Source: Bacillus kexueae (GTDB taxonomy: Bacteria > Bacillota > Bacilli > Bacillales > Aeribacillaceae). From it: a stretch of 60,472 nucleotides of DNA. A program made the translations under genes and the position numbers. The number at the start of each line of letters is the position of its first letter. Within the stretch, counting starts at the first letter, position 1. Shown here piece by piece: positions 10,830 to 19,220 of the stretch. Where the stretch lies: NCBI RefSeq assembly GCF_022809095.1, contig NZ_JALAZE010000013.1, positions 1-60,472 of the forward strand, written 5' to 3'. The notes beneath the pieces were generated by a model. That model saw only the letters and a list, made by a program, of their open reading frames with translations. It did no database searches and had not been told where the DNA came from.

Positions 10830-10918
10830 AACCTTGGGTTTTTACGAGGAAAATGGAACAAATAAAGAATCCACATTTAAACTAGATAAATCATCATAAC
10901 TTTGGAGGTGCCAAAAAC

Positions 10919-12367
10919 ATGGCAAATAACGAAGTAAGAGTACGATATGCGCCAAGTCCAACAGGACACTTACATATTGGAAATGCACGTACTGCGCTTT
11001 TTAACTATTTATTTGCTCGAAACCAAAACGGGAAGTTTATTATCCGTATTGAAGATACAGATAAAAAACGAAATATTGAAGGTGGCGAACTCAGTCAGCT
11101 TAAGTATTTAAAATGGCTAGGAATTGACTGGGACGAAAGTATTGATGTAGGAGGCGAATTTGGCCCTTACCGTCAATCCGAGCGTAATGATATTTATAAA
11201 AAATATTATGACGATCTTCTGGAAAGAGGACTTGCTTACAAATGTTATTGTACGGAAGAAGAGCTTGAGCAAGAACGTGAAGCTCAAATTGCTCGAAGTG
11301 AAATGCCTCGCTATTCTGGTAAATGTGCGAACTTAACGGATGCTGAGCGTGAGGCGCTAGAAAAAGAAGGTAGACAACCAAGTGTACGTTTCCGCGTTCC
11401 GAAAGGAAAAGTATATAACTGGAATGATATGGTCAAGGGAGATATCTCTTTTGAATCAGACGGAATTGGTGATTTCGTTATTGTCAAAAAAGATGGAACA
11501 CCTACGTACAATTTTGCTGTAGCAATCGATGACTACTTAATGAAAATTTCACATGTTTTACGTGGGGAAGACCATATTTCCAACACCCCAAAACAAATGA
11601 TGGTATATGAGTCATTTGGATGGGATGTTCCGAAGTATGGACATATGACATTGATTGTGAACGAAAACCGTAAAAAGTTAAGTAAGCGTGATGAAAGCAT
11701 TATTCAATTTATTGAACAGTATGCGGATTTAGGATATTTACCAGAAGCATTATTTAACTTCATCGCTTTACTAGGTTGGTCCCCAGTTGGAGAAGAAGAG
11801 ATCTTCAGCCAAGAAGAGTTTATTCAAATCTTTGATGCGGATCGATTATCAAAATCTCCAGCCGTGTTTGATACACAAAAACTTAAGTGGATGAACAACC
11901 AATACATGAAGAACCTTGAACTCGATAAAGTGGTTGACTTAGCGCTTCCACACTTAGTTCGTGCGGGGCGTGTAACGGAAGAAGATAAAGAATGGGCAGT
12001 ACGTCTGATTTCGTTATATCAAGAGCAATTAAGTTATGGAGCAGAAATTGTTGAATTAACAGAAATGTTCTTTAAAACAGAAATTGCTTATGATGAGGAA
12101 GCAAAAGCTGTGCTTAGTGAAGAGCAAGTGCCAGAAGTTTTAAAAGCTTTCAAAGAAGAAGTGCAAGCTTTAGATGAATTTACGGCTGAAAATATTAAAA
12201 AGGCTATTAAATCTGTTCAAAAAGCGACAGGCCAAAAAGGAAAGAAATTATTTATGCCAATTCGTGTTGCTACGACTGGGCAAACTCACGGTCCGGAGCT
12301 CCCGCTTGCAATCGAACTTTTAGGAAAAGAGAAGATTGTAGCCCGTTTAGAAAGTGTTTTAAGTTAA
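10919..12367 (+). CDS. gltX: Glutamyl-tRNA synthetase
   Basis: A 482-residue class I aminoacyl-tRNA synthetase that charges tRNA-Glu and, in Bacillus, also tRNA-Gln, which is later amidated. The HIGH-type motif HLHIGNART spans 18-25 and the KMSKS-type motif is KLSKR near 252-256. C-terminal anticodon-binding helices follow. The SD TTTGGAGGTG is well placed. It is followed by the Cys T-box, matching the gltX-cysE-cysS order of Bacillus. Confidence 0.97.
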   Translation: MANNEVRVRYAPSPTGHLHIGNARTALFNYLFARNQNGKFIIRIEDTDKKRNIEGGELSQLKYLKWLGIDWDESIDVGGEFGPYRQSERNDIYKKYYDDLLERGLAYKCYCTEEELEQEREAQIARSEMPRYSGKCANLTDAEREALEKEGRQPSVRFRVPKGKVYNWNDMVKGDISFESDGIGDFVIVKKDGTPTYNFAVAIDDYLMKISHVLRGEDHISNTPKQMMVYESFGWDVPKYGHMTLIVNENRKKLSKRDESIIQFIEQYADLGYLPEALFNFIALLGWSPVGEEEIFSQEEFIQIFDADRLSKSPAVFDTQKLKWMNNQYMKNLELDKVVDLALPHLVRAGRVTEEDKEWAVRLISLYQEQLSYGAEIVELTEMFFKTEIAYDEEAKAVLSEEQVPEVLKAFKEEVQALDEFTAENIKKAIKSVQKATGQKGKKLFMPIRVATTGQTHGPELPLAIELLGKEKIVARLESVLS

Positions 12368-12371
12368 CTTT

Positions 12372-12401
12372 TTGGCTAAAATGTAATATAGTATGTATAA
12401 A
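12372..12401 (+). promoter_or_regulatory. Promoter for the cysE-cysS T-box transcript
   Basis: TTGGCT (12372-12377), an 18-nt spacer and TATAAA (12396-12401), immediately upstream of the predicted T-box leader start near 12408 and right after the gltX stop. Confidence 0.55.
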
Positions 12402-12407
12402 TCATGT

Positions 12408-12663
12408 TGAAAGCGTTGAGAAGGATAAGTAAGCGTATTTACCTTTTTAGAGAGAACCTCCTTGGCTGGAAGAGGTTTAAGAGTAAATATGTCTGAAATG
12501 CCCCTTCGAGCCTTTTGTCGAACGTCCGATTGGTCAAGTAGATAAAAGCGGTTCTCACCGTTATATGAGCGAGAGTTGAGGAATGGAAGAAGACTCTTTC
12601 TTTCCTAAACAGAGTGGAACCGCGCGAATAGCGTCTCTGTCGATACAGAGGCGCTATTTTTTT
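12408..12663 (+). ncRNA. T-box leader, cysteine specific
   Basis: A tRNA-sensing attenuator upstream of cysE-cysS. The conserved T-box sequence AGAGTGGAACCGCGC lies at 12611-12625. Stem I begins near 12412 and includes an AAGTAAG bulge region. The likely specifier triplet is TGC at 12499-12501, in the context CTGAAATGCC, a Cys codon. The acceptor-binding bases are UGGA (12615-12618), which would pair with a U discriminator base. tRNA-Cys characteristically has U73, giving independent support for Cys specificity. Uncharged tRNA-Cys should stabilise the antiterminator and allow transcription into cysE. Confidence 0.93.
12627..12663 (+). terminator. T-box-controlled terminator
   Basis: A 14-bp stem (AATAGCGTCTCTGT / ACAGAGGCGCTATT, with one G-U pair), CGAT loop and T-run directly follow the T-box sequence, as expected for the terminator alternative. 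Confidence 0.92.
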
Positions 12664-12666
12664 ATT

Positions 12667-12780
12667 GTTACAGAAAGTTTAAGTTCAATAAAGTGTTAAA
12701 GTATTCTCTTTACAGTTTCAGCTCGGGTCGCTTCGGCCCTGCTGTGGCGACGGAAGCCTCCTCGCAGGTCCTCCAGCGCC
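12667..12780 (+). repeat. Dispersed terminator-associated repeat, copy A (shortened)
   Basis: Starts GTTACAGAAAGTTTAAGTTC, 3 nt after the T-box terminator T-run, and shares the core CTCGGGTCGCTTCGGCCC...GGCGACGGAAGCCTCCTCGCAGGTCC with copies at 34308, 54389 and 58957. Compared with those, about 27 bp in the middle (the GGTGTCTAGC...GCGCCAT segment) are missing and the 3' end stops after CCAGCGCC. It lies between the T-box and cysE, so it is part of the cysE mRNA leader when antitermination occurs. Confidence 0.9.
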
Positions 12781-12933
12781 GGAATGTCACAGAGTGAAGC
12801 TATGTTTTGGTAAAGGAATATGCAAGAAGGTCATATACGTCGTTTCATTTAAAGATTTGGTGCCCATTTGAAGCTGTTGTTTTCAACAATGAGTAGTTCA
12901 TGAAAGCCAATGTTAATATTGGAGGGGGATGCA

Positions 12934-13584
12934 ATGTTTAAAATGTTAAAGGAGGATGTGGAGGTCATCTTTGATCAAGACCCTGCCGCACGTTCTTACT
13001 TGGAGGTCATCCTAACATATTCTGGTCTTCACGCTGTTTGGTCACATCGCGTTGCTCATGCTCTATATAAACGAAAGTTTTTCTTTCTTGCTAGAGTTAT
13101 TTCCCAAATTAGTCGATTTTTCACCGGTGTTGAGATTCACCCGGGAGCTAAAATTGGCAGAAGATTTTTCATAGACCATGGAATGGGTGTAGTGATCGGT
13201 GAAACATGTGAGATTGGTGACAATGTGACAGTATACCAAGGTGTTACACTAGGTGGTACAGGAAAAGAGAAAGGGAAACGGCACCCTACTATTAAAGATA
13301 ATGCTCTCATTGCAACAGGAGCTAAAGTATTAGGGTCCATAACGATAGGGGAAAATTCTAAAGTAGGAGCTGGTTCAGTCGTTTTGCATGACGTGCCTGA
13401 TCATTCAACGGTCGTTGGCATTCCTGGTCGAGTCGTAGTACAAAATGGGGTTAAAGTTCAGAAGGATTTAAATCATCACGATTTACCTGATCCAGTAGCA
13501 GATCGCTTTAAAGAACTTGAAAAAGAACTTGAAACGTTAAAGGATGAATTGAAGCAACTTAAAGAAAAGGAGCGGGTGCAATGA
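12934..13584 (+). CDS. cysE: Serine O-acetyltransferase
   Basis: A 216-residue enzyme that acetylates L-serine to O-acetylserine, the first step of cysteine synthesis. An N-terminal helical region precedes a left-handed beta-helix of hexapeptide repeats (HPGAKIG...[11 protein letters not shown]...[13 protein letters not shown]). The catalytic His of IDHGMG (about residue 82) is present. A charged coiled-coil-like tail ends the protein. A longer frame begins at 12910, but ATG 12934 follows GGAGGGGG at correct spacing and matches family N-termini (MFKMLKED). It is controlled by the Cys T-box and overlaps cysS by 4 nt. Confidence 0.96.
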   Translation: MFKMLKEDVEVIFDQDPAARSYLEVILTYSGLHAVWSHRVAHALYKRKFFFLARVISQISRFFTGVEIHPGAKIGRRFFIDHGMGVVIGETCEIGDNVTVYQGVTLGGTGKEKGKRHPTIKDNALIATGAKVLGSITIGENSKVGAGSVVLHDVPDHSTVVGIPGRVVVQNGVKVQKDLNHHDLPDPVADRFKELEKELETLKDELKQLKEKERVQ

Positions 13585-14978
13585 GTATTCAAATATTTAA
13601 TACGTTATCTCGAAAGAAAGAGCCTTTTATTCCGTTAGAAGATGGAAAAGTGAAAATGTATGTGTGTGGTCCTACAGTATATAACTACATTCATATTGGA
13701 AATGCTCGCCCTGCTATTGTGTACGATACTGTTCGCCGCTATTTGCAATACAGAGGCTTTGATGTTCAATATGTCTCCAACTTTACTGATGTAGACGATA
13801 AATTAATTAAAGCAGCAAATGAACTTGGATCTGACGTGCCGACAATCGCAGAGCGTTTCATCGATGCGTATTTTGAAGACGTAACATCTCTTGGGTGTGA
13901 AAAGGCGGATGTTCATCCGCGAGTCACAGAAAATATGGACATCATTATCGAATTTATCGAGAAGCTTATTGAAAAAGGCTATGCTTATGAGTCTGAAGGA
14001 GATGTTTATTACAAAACGCGCTCGTTTGAAGGGTACGGAAAACTTTCACATCAGTCAGTGGACGAACTTCGTGCGGGTGCTCGTATTCAAGTCGGCGAGA
14101 AAAAACAAGATGCGCTAGACTTTGCCTTGTGGAAAGCGGCAAAAGAAGGCGAAATTTATTGGGATAGCCCGTGGGGGAAAGGTCGCCCAGGGTGGCACAT
14201 CGAGTGCTCAGCAATGGCAAGAAAGTACTTAGGTGATACGATTGATATTCATGCTGGTGGGCAAGATTTAACATTTCCTCATCATGAAAATGAGATTGCC
14301 CAATCTGAAGCATTAACAGGAAAACCTTTTGCGAAGTATTGGATGCACAATGGTTACATCAACATTGATAACGAAAAAATGTCTAAGTCATTAGGGAACT
14401 TTATTTTGGTCCATGATATTGTGAAGAAGCATGATCCTCAATTATTACGCTTCTTTATGTTATCTGTCCATTATAGACACCCGATCAACTATTCAGAAGA
14501 GCTGTTAGAAAGTACGAAGAATGCTTTTGAACGTTTACGTACATCATATGGGAACTTAAAGCACCGTCTTAGTAGTAGTGCTAATTTGACGGATGATAAC
14601 GATCGCTGGCTTAACGCAATTGACGAGCATCGTGCTAAGTTTATTGAAGAGATGGACGATGATTTTAATACTGCTAATGGGATTTCAGTTCTATTTGATT
14701 TAGCGAAGCAAGCGAACTATTACTTAGAAGAGAAGAACACATCTGAGCAAGTAATTCAAGCGTTCTTATCTGTTTTTGATGAACTTGGCGGGGTGTTAGG
14801 AATTTCTTTTGCTCAGAATGAGTTGCTTGATGAAGAAATCGAAGCGTTGATTGAAAAGCGTATTCAAGCGCGTAAAGACCGTAACTTTGCCCTTGCTGAC
14901 GAGATCCGAGATCAGCTAAAAGAAATGAATATTATCTTGGAAGATACACCGCAAGGAACTAGATGGAAAAGAGGATGA
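13581..14978 (+). CDS. cysS: Cysteinyl-tRNA synthetase
   Basis: A 465-residue class I synthetase that charges tRNA-Cys. The zinc-binding Cys of [10 protein letters not shown] (about residue 29) adjoins the HIGH motif IHIGN. Further zinc ligands lie in [10 protein letters not shown] and [11 protein letters not shown]. The KMSKSLGNF motif is near 266-274. Co-transcription with cysE under a Cys T-box couples cysteine production and tRNA charging. The stop is 2 nt before the mrnC start. Confidence 0.98.
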   Translation: MSIQIFNTLSRKKEPFIPLEDGKVKMYVCGPTVYNYIHIGNARPAIVYDTVRRYLQYRGFDVQYVSNFTDVDDKLIKAANELGSDVPTIAERFIDAYFEDVTSLGCEKADVHPRVTENMDIIIEFIEKLIEKGYAYESEGDVYYKTRSFEGYGKLSHQSVDELRAGARIQVGEKKQDALDFALWKAAKEGEIYWDSPWGKGRPGWHIECSAMARKYLGDTIDIHAGGQDLTFPHHENEIAQSEALTGKPFAKYWMHNGYINIDNEKMSKSLGNFILVHDIVKKHDPQLLRFFMLSVHYRHPINYSEELLESTKNAFERLRTSYGNLKHRLSSSANLTDDNDRWLNAIDEHRAKFIEEMDDDFNTANGISVLFDLAKQANYYLEEKNTSEQVIQAFLSVFDELGGVLGISFAQNELLDEEIEALIEKRIQARKDRNFALADEIRDQLKEMNIILEDTPQGTRWKRG

Positions 14979-14980
14979 AG

Positions 14981-15400
14981 ATGTTCAGTTTAGAGCCGCT
15001 AAAGGACGCAAAACAATTTAACGGCCTTGCACTTGCCTATATGGGAGATGCTGTATATGAAGTGTATATACGGCACTTCCTCCTCTCAAAGGGGAATGTG
15101 AAGCCTCATATTTTGCATCGTTTATCCAAAGAATTTGTATCAGCGAAAGCGCAGGCTGCACATTTAGAACAATTAATGAACAATCAGTTATTTTCAGAAG
15201 AAGAATTGGCTGTCATCAAAAGAGGGCGGAATGCAAAGTCTGGTACTGTACCAAAAAATACCGATGTTCAAACATACCGTCATAGTACGGCGTTTGAGGC
15301 GCTAATTGGGTACTTGTATTTACAAGGAAATATCGAGCGCATAAATGAAATAATAGGCTTTATTATTGAAGAAAAGGAAGGAGGAACAAAAGATGAGTGA
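14981..15400 (+). CDS. mrnC: Mini-ribonuclease III
   Basis: A 139-residue RNase III-type catalytic domain without a double-stranded-RNA-binding domain, which matures 23S rRNA ends in Bacillus. [18 protein letters not shown] carries the conserved acidic residue of the RNase III signature, and a second conserved segment is [12 protein letters not shown]. Longer starts at 14963 and 14975 are possible, but only ATG 14981 has a correctly spaced SD (AGAGGATG), and it gives the usual N-terminus MFSLEPLKD. It overlaps the start of rlmB. Confidence 0.95.
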   Translation: MFSLEPLKDAKQFNGLALAYMGDAVYEVYIRHFLLSKGNVKPHILHRLSKEFVSAKAQAAHLEQLMNNQLFSEEELAVIKRGRNAKSGTVPKNTDVQTYRHSTAFEALIGYLYLQGNIERINEIIGFIIEEKEGGTKDE

Positions 15401-16139
15401 AGAATACATCGTCGGTCGTAATCCGGTTTTGGAAGCATTACGCTCCACTCGTGATATTCATAAATTATGGATTGCTGAGAACTCAAAGAAAGGACAAGCC
15501 CAGCAAATCCTTTCGCTTGCTAAAGAGAAAGGGGTATCCATTCAGTTTGTTCCGAAGAAAAAGTTAGATCAAATGTTTTCAGGTAATCATCAAGGTGTTG
15601 CTGCGCAAGTGGCAGCTTATCAATATAGTGATTTGGACGATTTGTTTCGTTTAGCAGAACAACGAAAGGAACAACCATTTTTCCTTTTATTAGATGAAAT
15701 AGAAGATCCACATAACTTAGGATCTATCATGCGTACAGCTGATTCCGTAGGTGCTCACGGTATTATTATTCCGAAACGCCGTTCTGTCGGACTTACACAA
15801 GCAGTGGCGAAGGCCTCAACAGGTGCTATTGAATATATACCGGTAGCCCGGGTGACGAATTTAGCTAGAACCATTGAAGAATTAAAAGAGCGAGGCGTAT
15901 GGATTGTTGGAACGGATGCAAAAGGGGCGGAGGATTACAGAACGCTGGATGGGCAAATGCCGCTTGCGCTTGTAATTGGAAGTGAAGGGAAAGGCATGAG
16001 TCGACTTATTCGTGAGAAGTGTGACTTCTTAGTGAAGCTCCCGATGATTGGAAAGGTCACATCGTTAAATGCCTCGGTTGCTGCCAGTCTATTAATGTAT
16101 GAAGTATACCGAAAGCGATACCCGCTAGGAGAGAAATAA
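15393..16139 (+). CDS. rlmB: 23S rRNA (guanosine-2'-O-)-methyltransferase RlmB (SpoU family)
   Basis: A 248-residue SpoU/TrmH-family knotted methyltransferase that 2'-O-methylates a 23S rRNA guanosine. An N-terminal substrate-binding domain ([13 protein letters not shown]) precedes the SPOUT motifs [20 protein letters not shown] (motif 1), [13 protein letters not shown] (motif 2) and [22 protein letters not shown] (motif 3, split here as LPMIGKV and SLNASVA). The internal ATG 15393 is chosen because GGAAGGAGG precedes it. It overlaps mrnC by 8 nt. Confidence 0.95.
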   Translation: MSEEYIVGRNPVLEALRSTRDIHKLWIAENSKKGQAQQILSLAKEKGVSIQFVPKKKLDQMFSGNHQGVAAQVAAYQYSDLDDLFRLAEQRKEQPFFLLLDEIEDPHNLGSIMRTADSVGAHGIIIPKRRSVGLTQAVAKASTGAIEYIPVARVTNLARTIEELKERGVWIVGTDAKGAEDYRTLDGQMPLALVIGSEGKGMSRLIREKCDFLVKLPMIGKVTSLNASVAASLLMYEVYRKRYPLGEK

Positions 16140-16140
16140 T

Positions 16141-16650
16141 ATGAATATCTTGCTTGTAGACGGGTATAACATCATAGGGGCATGGCCTGAACTTCAAGCA
16201 TTAAAACAAGACAACCTAGAACACGCACGGGACTTGTTAGTTGAGAAGATGTCGGAGTATCAGGCATATACAGGCTTCCAAGTCATCATTGTGTTTGATG
16301 CCCATTTAGTAAAAGGAATCGAAAAAAAGTTAAAGTCTTCCCGTGTTGAAATCATCTTTACGCGGGAAAACGAAACAGCTGATGAACGAATTGAGAAGCT
16401 CGTGAAAACGATGCTGTCTGTGAAAAACAAAATTTACGTCGCTACATCTGATTATACGGAGCAATGGACGATCTTCTCTCAAGGTGCTTTACGAAAATCA
16501 GCTCGAGAACTTTTAATTGAAATGGAAACCATCGAAGAAGGAATTAAAAGAAGAGTAAAAAAAACGCAAGAAAATCGTCCTTATTCCAAAATTAAACTGT
16601 CAGAGGATGTAGCAGCGCAATTTGAAAAGTGGAGAAGAGGAAATCTTTAA
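16141..16650 (+). CDS. yacP: Ribosome-associated endoribonuclease (NYN domain, YacP/Rae1)
   Basis: A 169-residue PIN-like NYN-domain nuclease. The first acidic motif is LLVDGYNIIGAWP (4-16), and later acidic positions include VIVFDAH and TADERIEKLV. The B. subtilis homologue Rae1 cleaves mRNA in the ribosomal A site. It begins 1 nt after rlmB, and the four genes cysS-mrnC-rlmB-yacP are tightly packed. Confidence 0.93.
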   Translation: MNILLVDGYNIIGAWPELQALKQDNLEHARDLLVEKMSEYQAYTGFQVIIVFDAHLVKGIEKKLKSSRVEIIFTRENETADERIEKLVKTMLSVKNKIYVATSDYTEQWTIFSQGALRKSARELLIEMETIEEGIKRRVKKTQENRPYSKIKLSEDVAAQFEKWRRGNL

Positions 16651-16678
16651 TTACGTGTTGGTATAAATTCTAGGCAGG

Positions 16679-16708
16679 TTGACGCTTTTCTTACTTGTAA
16701 AGTATAAT
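16679..16708 (+). promoter_or_regulatory. Sigma-A promoter for sigH
   Basis: TTGACG (16679-16684), an 18-nt spacer and a perfect TATAAT (16703-16708), about 40 nt upstream of the GTG start. In B. subtilis this promoter is under AbrB control. I do not see a definable AbrB site. Confidence 0.75.
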
Positions 16709-16748
16709 ATTTCTAAGAATTTCCTAAAGTACGGTCGGGGGGATCTGT

Positions 16749-17405
16749 GTGAGTGTAAAAGGCAACAAGGGGGAAATGGCAAAAAAAGCGCTGAAAAAGC
16801 TTGAGGATGAGCAAATTGTAGAGCTCGTTCATCAAGGAGACAGTGATGCGCTAGATTTTTTGATTACAAAATATCAAAATTTTGTGAGAGCTAAAGCTCG
16901 TTCATATTTTTTAATAGGTGCTGACCGTGAAGATATTGTTCAAGAAGGTATGATAGGGCTTTATAAAGCCATTCGTGATTTTAAAGAGGACAAGCTTACG
17001 TCTTTTAAGGCGTTTGCTGAACTTTGTATTACCCGCCAAATTATTACTGCGATTAAAACTGCAACCCGTCAAAAACATATTCCTCTGAACTCCTATGTTT
17101 CATTGGACAAACCCATTTATGATGAAGAGTCTGATCGTACGTTAATGGACGTTATCACTGGTGCAAAGGTGATGGACCCAGAAGAGCTGATTATCAATCA
17201 AGAAGAATTCGACGATATAGAAGTCAAGATGGGGGAACTTCTCTCAGATTTAGAGCGAAAAGTGTTAGTATTGTATTTAGATGGCCGTTCCTATCAAGAA
17301 ATTTCAGAAGAGTTAAACAGGCATGTGAAATCCATTGATAATGCTCTCCAGCGTGTGAAGCGGAAGCTAGAGCGGTATTTAGAGTTGAGGGAAATAACGT
17401 CGTAA
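16749..17405 (+). CDS. sigH: RNA polymerase sigma-H factor
   Basis: A 218-residue sigma-70-family factor directing transition-state, early sporulation and competence genes. Region 2 includes DFLITKYQNFVRAKARSYF and ADREDIVQEGMIGLYKAI (core binding and -10 recognition). Region 4 near the C-terminus has LYLDGRSYQEISEELNRHVK (the -35-binding helix-turn-helix). The GTG start is 6 nt after GGGGGG. Length matches the family. Confidence 0.97.
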   Translation: MSVKGNKGEMAKKALKKLEDEQIVELVHQGDSDALDFLITKYQNFVRAKARSYFLIGADREDIVQEGMIGLYKAIRDFKEDKLTSFKAFAELCITRQIITAIKTATRQKHIPLNSYVSLDKPIYDEESDRTLMDVITGAKVMDPEELIINQEEFDDIEVKMGELLSDLERKVLVLYLDGRSYQEISEELNRHVKSIDNALQRVKRKLERYLELREITS

Positions 17406-17410
17406 TGCCG

Positions 17411-17440
17411 TTGACATGCAAAAACGAGCTATGATACATT
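17411..17440 (+). promoter_or_regulatory. Candidate sigma-A promoter for rpmG-secE
   Basis: A perfect TTGACA (17411-17416), an 18-nt spacer and TACATT (17435-17440) in the short sigH-rpmG gap. The weak -10 keeps confidence moderate. Confidence 0.5.
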
Positions 17441-17471
17441 TTAGTAGGATTAAAAGCGGTAGGTGTTATAC

Positions 17472-17621
17472 ATGCGAAAAAAGATTACGTTAGCTTGCAA
17501 ACAATGTGGAAGCCGCAATTACTCTACAATGAAGAGTGCTAATAACGCTGCGGAACGGTTAGAAATACAAAAGTTTTGTAAGAGTTGCAACGCTCATACC
17601 CCTCATCGCGAAACAAAATAA
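17472..17621 (+). CDS. rpmG: 50S ribosomal protein L33 (zinc-binding form)
   Basis: A 49-residue L33 in the exit-site region of the large subunit. It has two CXXC pairs (ACKQCGS and FCKSCNA), so it is the zinc-containing C+ paralogue. Bacilli often keep C- copies elsewhere for zinc starvation. The frame runs from ATG 17472 to TAA 17621 and reads MRKKITLAC... The GGTAGGTG upstream is a plausible SD. Location between sigH and secE matches the Bacillus rpmGB locus. Confidence 0.95.
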   Translation: MRKKITLACKQCGSRNYSTMKSANNAAERLEIQKFCKSCNAHTPHRETK

Positions 17622-17636
17622 CTTTGGAGGTACACA

Positions 17637-17819
17637 ATGCAGCGATTGACAAAGTTTTTCCGTGATGTTGCAAAAGAAATGAGAAAAGTTAGCTGGCCTA
17701 AAGGCAAAGAATTAACACGCTATACAATTGTTGTTCTTTCTACTGTTGCTTTTCTGTCAGTCTTTTTTGCGGTTATTGATTTAGGTATTTCTGAGCTAAT
17801 TCGTTTTATTTTTGAATAA
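17637..17819 (+). CDS. secE: Preprotein translocase subunit SecE
   Basis: A 60-residue single-span membrane protein of the SecYEG channel. The amphipathic N-terminal helix has the conserved FRDVAKEMRKVSWPKGKEL signature (9-27). One transmembrane segment covers about 30-55. The short one-span form is normal for Gram-positives. Its SD is TTTGGAGG, 16 nt after rpmG. Confidence 0.97.
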   Translation: MQRLTKFFRDVAKEMRKVSWPKGKELTRYTIVVLSTVAFLSVFFAVIDLGISELIRFIFE

Positions 17820-17842
17820 AACGTTCAGTATCATGCTATAAT
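17812..17842 (+). promoter_or_regulatory. Possible promoter between secE and nusG
   Basis: TATAAT (17837-17842) is preceded by TTGAAT (17812-17817) with a long 19-nt spacer. A transcript starting here would meet the terminator at 17862-17885 almost at once. Confidence 0.35.
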
Positions 17843-17861
17843 GGTAGATATTCGAATTTTC

Positions 17862-17885
17862 TAGAACCCGTTTAACGGGTTTTTT
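17862..17885 (+). terminator. Terminator-like hairpin between secE and nusG
   Basis: AACCCGT / ACGGGTT with a 3-nt loop, followed by six T. It separates rpmG-secE from nusG and may only partly terminate, since no strong promoter lies between it and nusG. Confidence 0.7.
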
Positions 17886-17936
17886 AATTGGAAAGATTTT
17901 TAGTAAGCTGCAAATATATATGAAACAACTATTGTT

Positions 17937-17963
17937 GGGGAGGGAAGGACCGAGTCCTGATAT
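17937..17963 (+). promoter_or_regulatory. Unusual nusG ribosome-binding site with foldable spacer
   Basis: The strong SD GGGGAGGG (17937-17944) is 19 nt from the only possible in-frame start, ATG 17964. A stop codon (TGA at 17958) lies two codons upstream. Between them AGGAC-CGA-GTCCT (17946-17958) forms a 5-bp hairpin that would shorten the effective spacing to about 6 nt. Confidence 0.6.
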
Positions 17964-18497
17964 ATGGAAAAGAACTGGTATGTAGTACACACTTATTCTG
18001 GTTACGAGAATAAGGTGAAGGCGAATTTAGAAAAGCGTGTTGAGTCAATGGGAATGCAAGACAAAATCTTCCGAGTGGTTGTACCGGAAGAAGAAGAAAC
18101 TGATATTAAAAATGGTAAAACAAAAGTTTCAAAGAAAAAAGTATTTCCTGGTTACGTTTTAGTCGAGCTTGTTATGACAGACGACTCTTGGTATGTTGTG
18201 CGAAACACGCCGGGTGTTACAGGGTTTGTTGGTTCAACTGGTTCTGGATCAAAGCCTACCCCACTTCTTCCAGAAGAAGTGACAGTAATTTTAAAGCGCA
18301 TGGGTATGGAAGATGCTCGTGTTGAGTTCGATTATGAATTAAAAGAGACCGTGAAGGTGACAGATGGTCCTTTTGCGGACTTCACAGGTTCTATCGAAGA
18401 AATTGATTTTGATAAAAATAAAGTGAAAGTTCTTGTGAATATGTTCGGCCGTGAAACGCCTGTAGAGCTAGAGTTCTCGCAAGTAGCCAAATTATAA
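17964..18497 (+). CDS. nusG: Transcription termination/antitermination factor NusG
   Basis: A 177-residue universal elongation factor (Spt5 homologue). The N-terminal NGN domain (1-110; KNWYVVHTYSGYENKV, VFPGYVLVEL, NTPGVTGFVG) binds the polymerase clamp. The C-terminal KOW domain (about 125-177; VKVTDGPFADFTGSIEEID) contacts NusA, Rho or ribosomal protein S10. In Bacillus NusG stimulates pausing. It directly precedes the L11 operon. Confidence 0.97.
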   Translation: MEKNWYVVHTYSGYENKVKANLEKRVESMGMQDKIFRVVVPEEEETDIKNGKTKVSKKKVFPGYVLVELVMTDDSWYVVRNTPGVTGFVGSTGSGSKPTPLLPEEVTVILKRMGMEDARVEFDYELKETVKVTDGPFADFTGSIEEIDFDKNKVKVLVNMFGRETPVELEFSQVAKL

Positions 18498-18588
18498 TTT
18501 TTTAAAACCACCTTGAAATAAAAACGAAATAGTGGTAATATGTCATAAGTCAGTATGTCTCACAAATGAGGCATATAGTTTTAAAAAT

Positions 18589-18618
18589 TTGTTTTGTTGA
18601 TCATTCATCTTATATAAT
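18589..18618 (+). promoter_or_regulatory. Sigma-A promoter for rplK-rplA
   Basis: TTGTTT (18589-18594), an 18-nt spacer and TATAAT (18613-18618), about 70 nt upstream of rplK, giving a short leader that contains the hairpin at 18634-18662. Confidence 0.6.
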
Positions 18619-18633
18619 GAATGTTTGTTATGA

Positions 18634-18662
18634 GTGGGAGGGTCAGAGCCCTATTACCACAT
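18634..18662 (+). promoter_or_regulatory. rplK leader hairpin, related to the one before rplA
   Basis: GTGGGAGGG...CCCTATTACCACAT folds as GTGG/CCAC with an inner GGG/CCC. The same GTGGGAGG...CC...AACCACAT pattern occurs before rplA at 19178. It could be a site for autoregulation of the L11 operon by L1, known as the repressor of this operon in other bacteria. That assignment is inference. Confidence 0.4.
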
Positions 18663-18686
18663 CACGGACTTAAGGAGGTGTGTCTC

Positions 18687-19112
18687 GTGGCTAAAAAAGT
18701 AGTGAAAATTGTAAAATTACAAATCCCTGCTGGTAAAGCGAATCCAGCGCCACCTGTTGGTCCTGCATTAGGTCAGGCTGGTGTTAACATCATGGGATTC
18801 TGTAAGGAGTTCAACGCTCGTACAGCTGACCAAGCTGGCTTAATTATCCCTGTTGAAATCACGGTTTACGAAGACCGTTCATTTACATTTATTACGAAAA
18901 CTCCACCTGCTGCTGTCTTATTAAAGAAAGCTGCTGGTATTGAGTCTGGTTCTGGTGAACCGAATCGTAATAAAGTTGCAACAATCAAACGCGACAAAGT
19001 GCGTGAGATTGCTGAAACGAAAATGCCTGACTTAAACGCAGCTAGCGTTGAAGCAGCAATGCGTATGGTAGAAGGTACTGCACGCAGCATGGGTATCGTC
19101 ATCGAAGACTAA
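18687..19112 (+). CDS. rplK: 50S ribosomal protein L11
   Basis: A 141-residue protein of the GTPase-associated centre, binding 23S helices 43/44 and the target region of thiopeptides and RelA activation. The N-terminal domain contains the conserved proline-rich [20 protein letters not shown] and [12 protein letters not shown]. The C-terminal RNA-binding domain includes [14 protein letters not shown] longer frame reaches back to 18621, but GTG 18687 is correct: AAGGAGGTG precedes it and the product starts [12 protein letters not shown] as in the family. Confidence 0.97.
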   Translation: MAKKVVKIVKLQIPAGKANPAPPVGPALGQAGVNIMGFCKEFNARTADQAGLIIPVEITVYEDRSFTFITKTPPAAVLLKKAAGIESGSGEPNRNKVATIKRDKVREIAETKMPDLNAASVEAAMRMVEGTARSMGIVIED

Positions 19113-19136
19113 TCCCATAGTTGTTGTCGTTTTTCG

Positions 19137-19176
19137 GGTTGCGAGTTTGGTTTGTATCAAGTTCGCAACCTTTATT
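19137..19176 (+). terminator. Weak terminator-like hairpin between rplK and rplA
   Basis: GGTTGCGA / TCGCAACC (8 bp) with an 18-nt loop and a short TTTATT tail. The large loop and short T-run argue for RNA processing or partial attenuation rather than full termination. Confidence 0.35.
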
Positions 19177-19177
19177 C

Positions 19178-19205
19178 GTGGGAGGTTATTCCGCTAAAAC
19201 CACAT
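19178..19205 (+). promoter_or_regulatory. rplA leader hairpin adjoining the SD
   Basis: GTGGGAGG-TTATT-CCGCTAAAACCACAT closes with GTGG/CCAC and ends directly before AAGGAGG (19206-19212), so folding or protein binding could change access to the rplA ribosome-binding site. It resembles the hairpin before rplK. Confidence 0.4.
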
Positions 19206-19220
19206 AAGGAGGAAATAGTT

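Noticed and set aside
10919-11100. T-box or other tRNA-sensing leader for gltX
   Set aside because: No T-box consensus is found between ispF and gltX; only a short leader with a simple promoter.
18621-18686. N-terminal extension of L11
   Set aside because: It spans the leader hairpin; the GTG at 18687 has a strong SD and matches the family.
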